Part shown: piece after piece, positions 60,140 through 64,000 of the stretch
Layout of the letters: each line of letters opens with the position of its first letter
Position numbering within the stretch: position 1 is the stretch's first letter
NCBI GenBank assembly: GCA_047967505.1
Contig: CM106540.1
Strand: one strand, 5' to 3'
Length of the DNA: 64,000 bases
Source of the DNA: Dipteris shenzhenensis
Lineage: Eukaryota > Polypodiophyta > Polypodiopsida > Gleicheniales
Translations under genes and position numbers: made by a program
The notes under the pieces: generated by a model
Database searches by the model: none
Told to the model about the DNA's origin: nothing
Seen by the model: only the letters and a program-made list of their open reading frames with translations

Positions 60140-60188
60140 GACAGTAGGTCATCACACTAGGTGATGACCTACTGTCTCACCTAGTGTG
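60140..60188. repeat. Perfect 16-bp hairpin with overlapping second inverted repeat
   Basis: Arms GACAGTAGGTCATCAC (60140-60155) and GTGATGACCTACTGTC (60161-60176) flank loop ACTAG. CACACTAGGTGA (60153-60164) also pairs with TCACCTAGTGTG (60177-60188). Confidence 0.95.
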
Positions 60189-60218
60189 TTGTATGCTACT
60201 GGGGCAAAGCTGGGTACA

Positions 60219-60253
<35 letters not shown>

Positions 60254-60412
60254 ACTATCCCCTCCTCCATTGGTTTGGCCACTTGCTCGTTAGATATCCC
60301 CTTGATAACCCCCCTTAATTTCCCTAATTTCCTTTCCATCCAACTCCCTTATTCTCCCCTTAATTTGTCTCTAATTTTCTCCGTATTTTTTCTTAATCTC
60401 CCTTGTTTTTCC

Positions 60413-60463
<51 letters not shown>

Positions 60464-60497
60464 CACTCTCCCTATCTCTCTCTACCATCTCTCTCTG

Positions 60498-60547
<50 letters not shown>

Positions 60548-60768
60548 CTCTTCATTTCTTACCTTTTTTCTAGTAATTCAAACGTCCTAATGTAACTTTT
60601 CCATTGCTTACTACAATAATTCCCCCCCCCATGTTCCCCTATTATCTTTTATATATCCCTTTCTTGGTTATTTTTTCCTTCTTTATTTAATTCGTTTCTT
60701 TAGTTAGGTATTCCTTTCTTTTATTTAATTTTCTTCTTGGTTATTTTTGTCAATTTTTTCCTATTTAT
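60219..60768. repeat. Direct duplication, copy 2, with (CA)n, (CT)n and (AT)n
   Basis: Partner of 57808-58277. It has a second CT tract (60496-60543) and an AT tract (60443-60464). Similarity stops abruptly after CCTATTTAT at 60768, where new sequence begins. Confidence 0.9.
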
Positions 60769-60861
60769 ACAGCAAGCTAAGGGTGTCCACTTCCAGACCA
60801 CTTTCGGGTGAGTGTGACACCCGCTCGAGTGAAAATACAAAGGTTTTGCTTCGGTCTCCAA

Positions 60862-61499
60862 TACCTCGATCGAGGTATAAGCTCCAATGAAAATCACACA
60901 CGAGCACAACCGAGCCAAGCCAATACCTCGATCGAGGTACTGCGCTTTTTCACCGGACCGAGCCTCCACCTCGATCGAGGCTTGCTGGCAAGCCAGCTAT
61001 ACATGCCACATCTACCTCGTTCGAGGTATCGTGGCAATCCAGCTCAACCTCGATCGAGGTCAGGTGGCATGTCCAGCATACCTCGATCGAGGTATGTGCC
61101 ATCCGACAGGGCAGCCAACAGGGCGGATGACATACCTCGATCGAGGTATGCTGGACACATGACTTGGCATCCCGCTTCTGCCAACATACCACGATCGAGG
61201 TATCGTGGCATGTCAAAACCTCCATCGACGTGGATGTAATGAGATGTATCGGCATGTCACAATACCTCGATCGAGGTATTGTGGCATGGCAATACCTTGA
61301 TCGAGGTAGATGTACCGAGATGTATGGGCATCTCAAGAATACCTCGATCGAGGTATCGTGGCATGCCAATACCTCGATCGAGGTAGATGTGTCGAGATGT
61401 ATGGGCATGTCAAGAATACCTCGATCGAGGTAGCTAAACCCTCATTTTTCTTATAAAAGGAGAGCGACCCCCCTCATTCCGCATACCTCAATCGAGCTT
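60862..61499. repeat. Array of 15 palindromes TACCTCGATCGAGGTA
   Basis: Units start at 60862, 60924, 60967, 61013, 61046, 61079, 61133, 61187, 61217, 61263, 61293, 61340, 61370, 61417 and 61484. Eight are exact (60862, 60924, 61079, 61133, 61263, 61340, 61370, 61417); the others carry one to a few changes, usually keeping a paired CCTCGA/TCGAGG core. From 61187 the spacing alternates 30 and 46-47 bp. Each full unit is its own reverse complement and holds two CpG sites. The array ends just before and across a TATA box. It is not coding: frames through it read repeated TSIEV or YLDRG on either strand. Confidence 0.97.
61452..61460 (+). promoter_or_regulatory. TATA box candidate downstream of the palindromes
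   Basis: TATAAAAGG, 20 bp after the last exact palindrome and about 130 bp before an ATG; the sequence changes from repeat to GC-rich leader-like DNA here. Confidence 0.45.
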
Positions 61500-61582
61500 T
61501 GCCTCATCCACCGATTTCGGATTTGCCGGACTTCGACGGAATTGCGCGAGCGACGGAGAGCCACGAACGGACATCGACGGAG

Positions 61583-61611
61583 ATGGACGAAGCAGGAGCG
61601 GGAGAGTCCAG
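61583..61611 (+). CDS. Possible short first coding exon
   Basis: ATG at 61583 reads MDEAGAGES plus two bases, then a good donor GTAGGG at 61612 followed by AT-rich intron-like DNA. The GC-rich 61500-61611 stretch stands out from its surroundings as a 5' UTR and first exon would. No downstream exon is recognised within the window, so the product is unknown. Confidence 0.25.
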
Positions 61612-61694
61612 GTAGGGTTTTTTTTTATGTAGCATTTTCTTTTTGGTAGAATTTGATTAAATTTTAGTTTATAAGAAAAATTATAAAATGCATT

Positions 61695-62416
61695 TTATTC
61701 AAAATGTGAAAATGTTAAATATTTCTGTTTTTTTAATGTAGCATTTTCTTTTTGGTAGAATTTAATTAAATTTTAGGTTAAAAGAGAAATAATAAAAAAT
61801 TTCTAAATTTCAAATGCAATATAATGTTTTTTTGAAATTTATGAATTACGACATTTTTTCTTTAAAATGTGAAAATGAAATTTTTTTTTCAAAATAGAGC
61901 TTTTTTAGTAAATAAAAAAACGTTCATATTAATAATTATAAAATATTTATAAATTTGAAATGCATTTGTAAATTTTTTTAAATTTTTGAATTACGACATT
62001 TATAATTTAAAATGTGAAAATTTTAAATTTAAAAAACGTTTAATGAGGCATTTTTTATTCAAAATGTGAAAATGTTCTATATTTCTGTTTTTTTTATGTA
62101 GCATTTTCTTTTTGGTAGAATGTAATTAAATTTTAGTTTATAAGGAAAATTATAAAAAATTTCTAAATTTATAATGCATTTTAATGTTTTTTTGAAATTT
62201 ATAAATTACGACATTTTTTATTTAAAATGTGAAAATGAAATTTTTTTTTTTAAATAGAGCTATTTTTATTAAATAAAAAAACGTTCATAGGAATAATTAT
62301 AAAGTATTTATAAATTTGAAATGCATTTGTAATTTTTTTTTTAATTTTTGAATTACGACATTTATAATTTAAAATGTGAAAATTTTAAATTTAAAAAACA
62401 TTTAATGAGGCATTTT
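61695..62416. repeat. About 360-bp AT-rich tandem duplication
   Basis: TATTCAAAATGTGAAAATGT recurs near 61695, 62056 and 62417, and GTAGCATTTTCTTTTTGGTAG near 61628, 61737 and 62096. The unit is about 360 bp with a partial third copy on the left. It lies in the presumed first intron after 61612. Confidence 0.88.
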
Positions 62417-64000
62417 TTATTCAAAATGTAAAAATGTAAAAATTAGGTTTTTAAAAATCATCTTTAGGAATGGCCACTAGTTGAGGTGGATTGCCCAACC
62501 AAAATAGGAAATGAAGATACAAGACATTTTGTATAAGACTTGCTTAACTTATCAAATTAATACACAAACATAAACCTACTAGTCAACTATTGGAGTTGGA
62601 CATTAAAGATTGACTAGTGACATGGTTGGTGACCAAAGCTTGAAGTTGACTAGACACTTTGGGACAAGCAAGTTCTTTAGAAGGAAACTAGGTTTAAGCT
62701 TGGGTAATCATCCCTAATATATTGGGAAATTACTAATGATAAATCATCCTTTAACTATTTGGCAATTAGTAAGGATCGATTCTACTAGGAAATATGTTGA
62801 AGGCATATGTCCCCTATTAGTCAATAGGCATGCATGATAAGGCTATAGCTTGGAAATGCCTAGATAGTGGCTTAGTCCAAATCTTCAATATCCCTTAAGA
62901 AGACATGAAATAGTGGCTTAGACCTTAAGAAGACATGGAATAGTTTGCAAATGTCTAATTCTTCTAAGTTATGCATAGACTCTAGCATAACTGAAAAAAG
63001 AATATTACAAGATTGAGAATATTTGGATGGGTCTTCAAGAACTCGAATATTACGGTCTGTGCCTATAAACTGTTTGAGATTCTTATGCTATCACTATGGC
63101 ATGCTTTAGATCTAGCACTTTGATCATGTTTGTTGTCTAGTTCCATAATTCATCTACTTCTCTTATATGTATAAGAAGAAAGAAATACGCCATAGAGAAA
63201 CTGAAAGTTTAACTAGAATACCTAACATTCATTGCACATGGGACTCTAGTGGATCTATATTCATTCCACATTCATGCTAATATATGCAAGTGTTTTGATC
63301 AACTATAGACCTAAGTTCAAATAGAGCCTGTTAATGACTGAATCTCTCCTAATCATCCCTTAATGATCATAGATAATAGTATGGGCCACTATAAGGATTG
63401 GTTAGGAGCTATTTTTGAAATGCCAAACTTTGAAATGAAGTCAATATTCATTGTGTTGAGGAATATTTGTCGGGTGGATCTAGTTGAAGAGAGAAATCCA
63501 TGTTGCATAACATTTGTCTGAGTTGAGCAGCCTCAAATCGACTTAAGAGAGAGAGAACTCCATAACCTTCAAGAGTCGACATTTGAAGCATCCCATTCCA
63601 TGTTGTTTGCTACATGGCAGCTCGCCATGTGGCACACATACATCCCTTTTTGCATTGTAGGGAAACCTATGACTAATGTTAACAACATTTATCTTGTCTT
63701 TTACAAATGACTAAGATGTTTTCCCAAAAAGACTTTGTAACAATAATCACGTGAACCACCTCATAACCAAAATAGTATGGATGCTACATATCTCCTTTCC
63801 CTCGTTGAAACTATGTCACACATGGAATGTCAACCACATGCTCAAGGAATTATATGCTAGTTTCATTGTAAGCAAGGGTGGTCTCTTTCTTGCTAGTCCA
63901 ACCATAGGCAACGGTGACGCTTATTACTTGAGCTCAACCAAAATTAACATTAGTTATCGTATGCAACCCTTCCCATTGCATAGGGACATCCAAGGATTTA
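62417..64000. other. Nothing recognised to the window end
   Basis: Moderately AT-rich sequence with no supported gene, RNA or repeat. Confidence 0.5.

Noticed and set aside
57808-60768. LTR pair of a complete retrotransposon
   Set aside because: The duplicates lack clear TG-CA ends, target duplication, primer site and any coding between them.
60780-60850. CACTA-type terminal inverted repeat
   Set aside because: No CACTA motif is present and the partner end is outside the window.
60808-61433. Open frames of 82-152 codons through the palindrome array
   Set aside because: They read repeated TSIEV or YLDRG on either strand, purely from the palindrome.
60862-61499. CRISPR-like array of short repeats and spacers
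   Set aside because: The units are perfect palindromes, the spacers are themselves repeated in two types, and everything around is plant nuclear DNA.

Overview
This is nuclear DNA of a land plant with a large, retrotransposon-rich genome. The evidence is plant-type Ty1/copia and Ty3/gypsy elements with initiator-Met-tRNA primer sites, a LINE tail, long microsatellites, GT-AG introns and a conserved nucleolar gene close to its plant orthologues. The chromodomain-like gypsy tails and very long intron fit a fern, lycophyte or gymnosperm, but that placement is inference only.

The one clearly functional host gene is RRP8, the nucleolar rRNA m1A methyltransferase. It lies on the + strand as nine exons from 4622 to 33458 and encodes 356 residues with every splice phase consistent. 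Its sixth intron is 24,539 bp (8294-32832), filled by nested mobile DNA, and cuts the methyltransferase domain between the VLKS strand and the [10 protein letters not shown] strand.

Layout. 1-4268: a 1.1-1.2 kb direct repeat in two copies around a non-coding spacer with a MITE-like inverted repeat. 4465-8293: RRP8 exons 1-6. 8294-32832: intron 6. It holds (i) an old LTR fragment; (ii) an LTR of the copia C family split by copia B (8967-23865, target duplication GCAAG), which itself contains an apparently intact gypsy A (14017-21962, target duplication CTTGG) and a solo LTR (11307-12221); (iii) internally deleted copia C (25589-29424, target duplication GAGTC); and (iv) a gypsy relic E hit by a 5'-truncated LINE (30399-31876, 15-bp target duplication). 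32833-33458: RRP8 exons 7-9. 33459-40560: mostly unassigned DNA with a copia RT relic and two degenerate OTU-protease-like modules. 40560-55320: an old gypsy relic H interrupted by gypsy F (41323-47902, target duplication TCTAG) and copia G (48521-53571, target duplication ACATG). 55320-60768: AT-rich, then strongly pyrimidine-rich, low-complexity sequence with microsatellites, a direct duplication and a perfect hairpin. 60769-62416: fifteen copies of a 16-bp palindrome (TACCTCGATCGAGGTA) in front of a TATA box and a possible first exon, then a 360-bp AT-rich tandem duplication. 62417-64000: nothing recognised.

Only gypsy A looks able to mobilise itself; the other elements carry stops, frameshifts or lost catalytic residues. 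The palindrome array is the most unusual structure. It resembles a multi-site binding platform for a dimeric DNA-binding protein at a promoter, or the subterminal repeats of an unseen DNA transposon.
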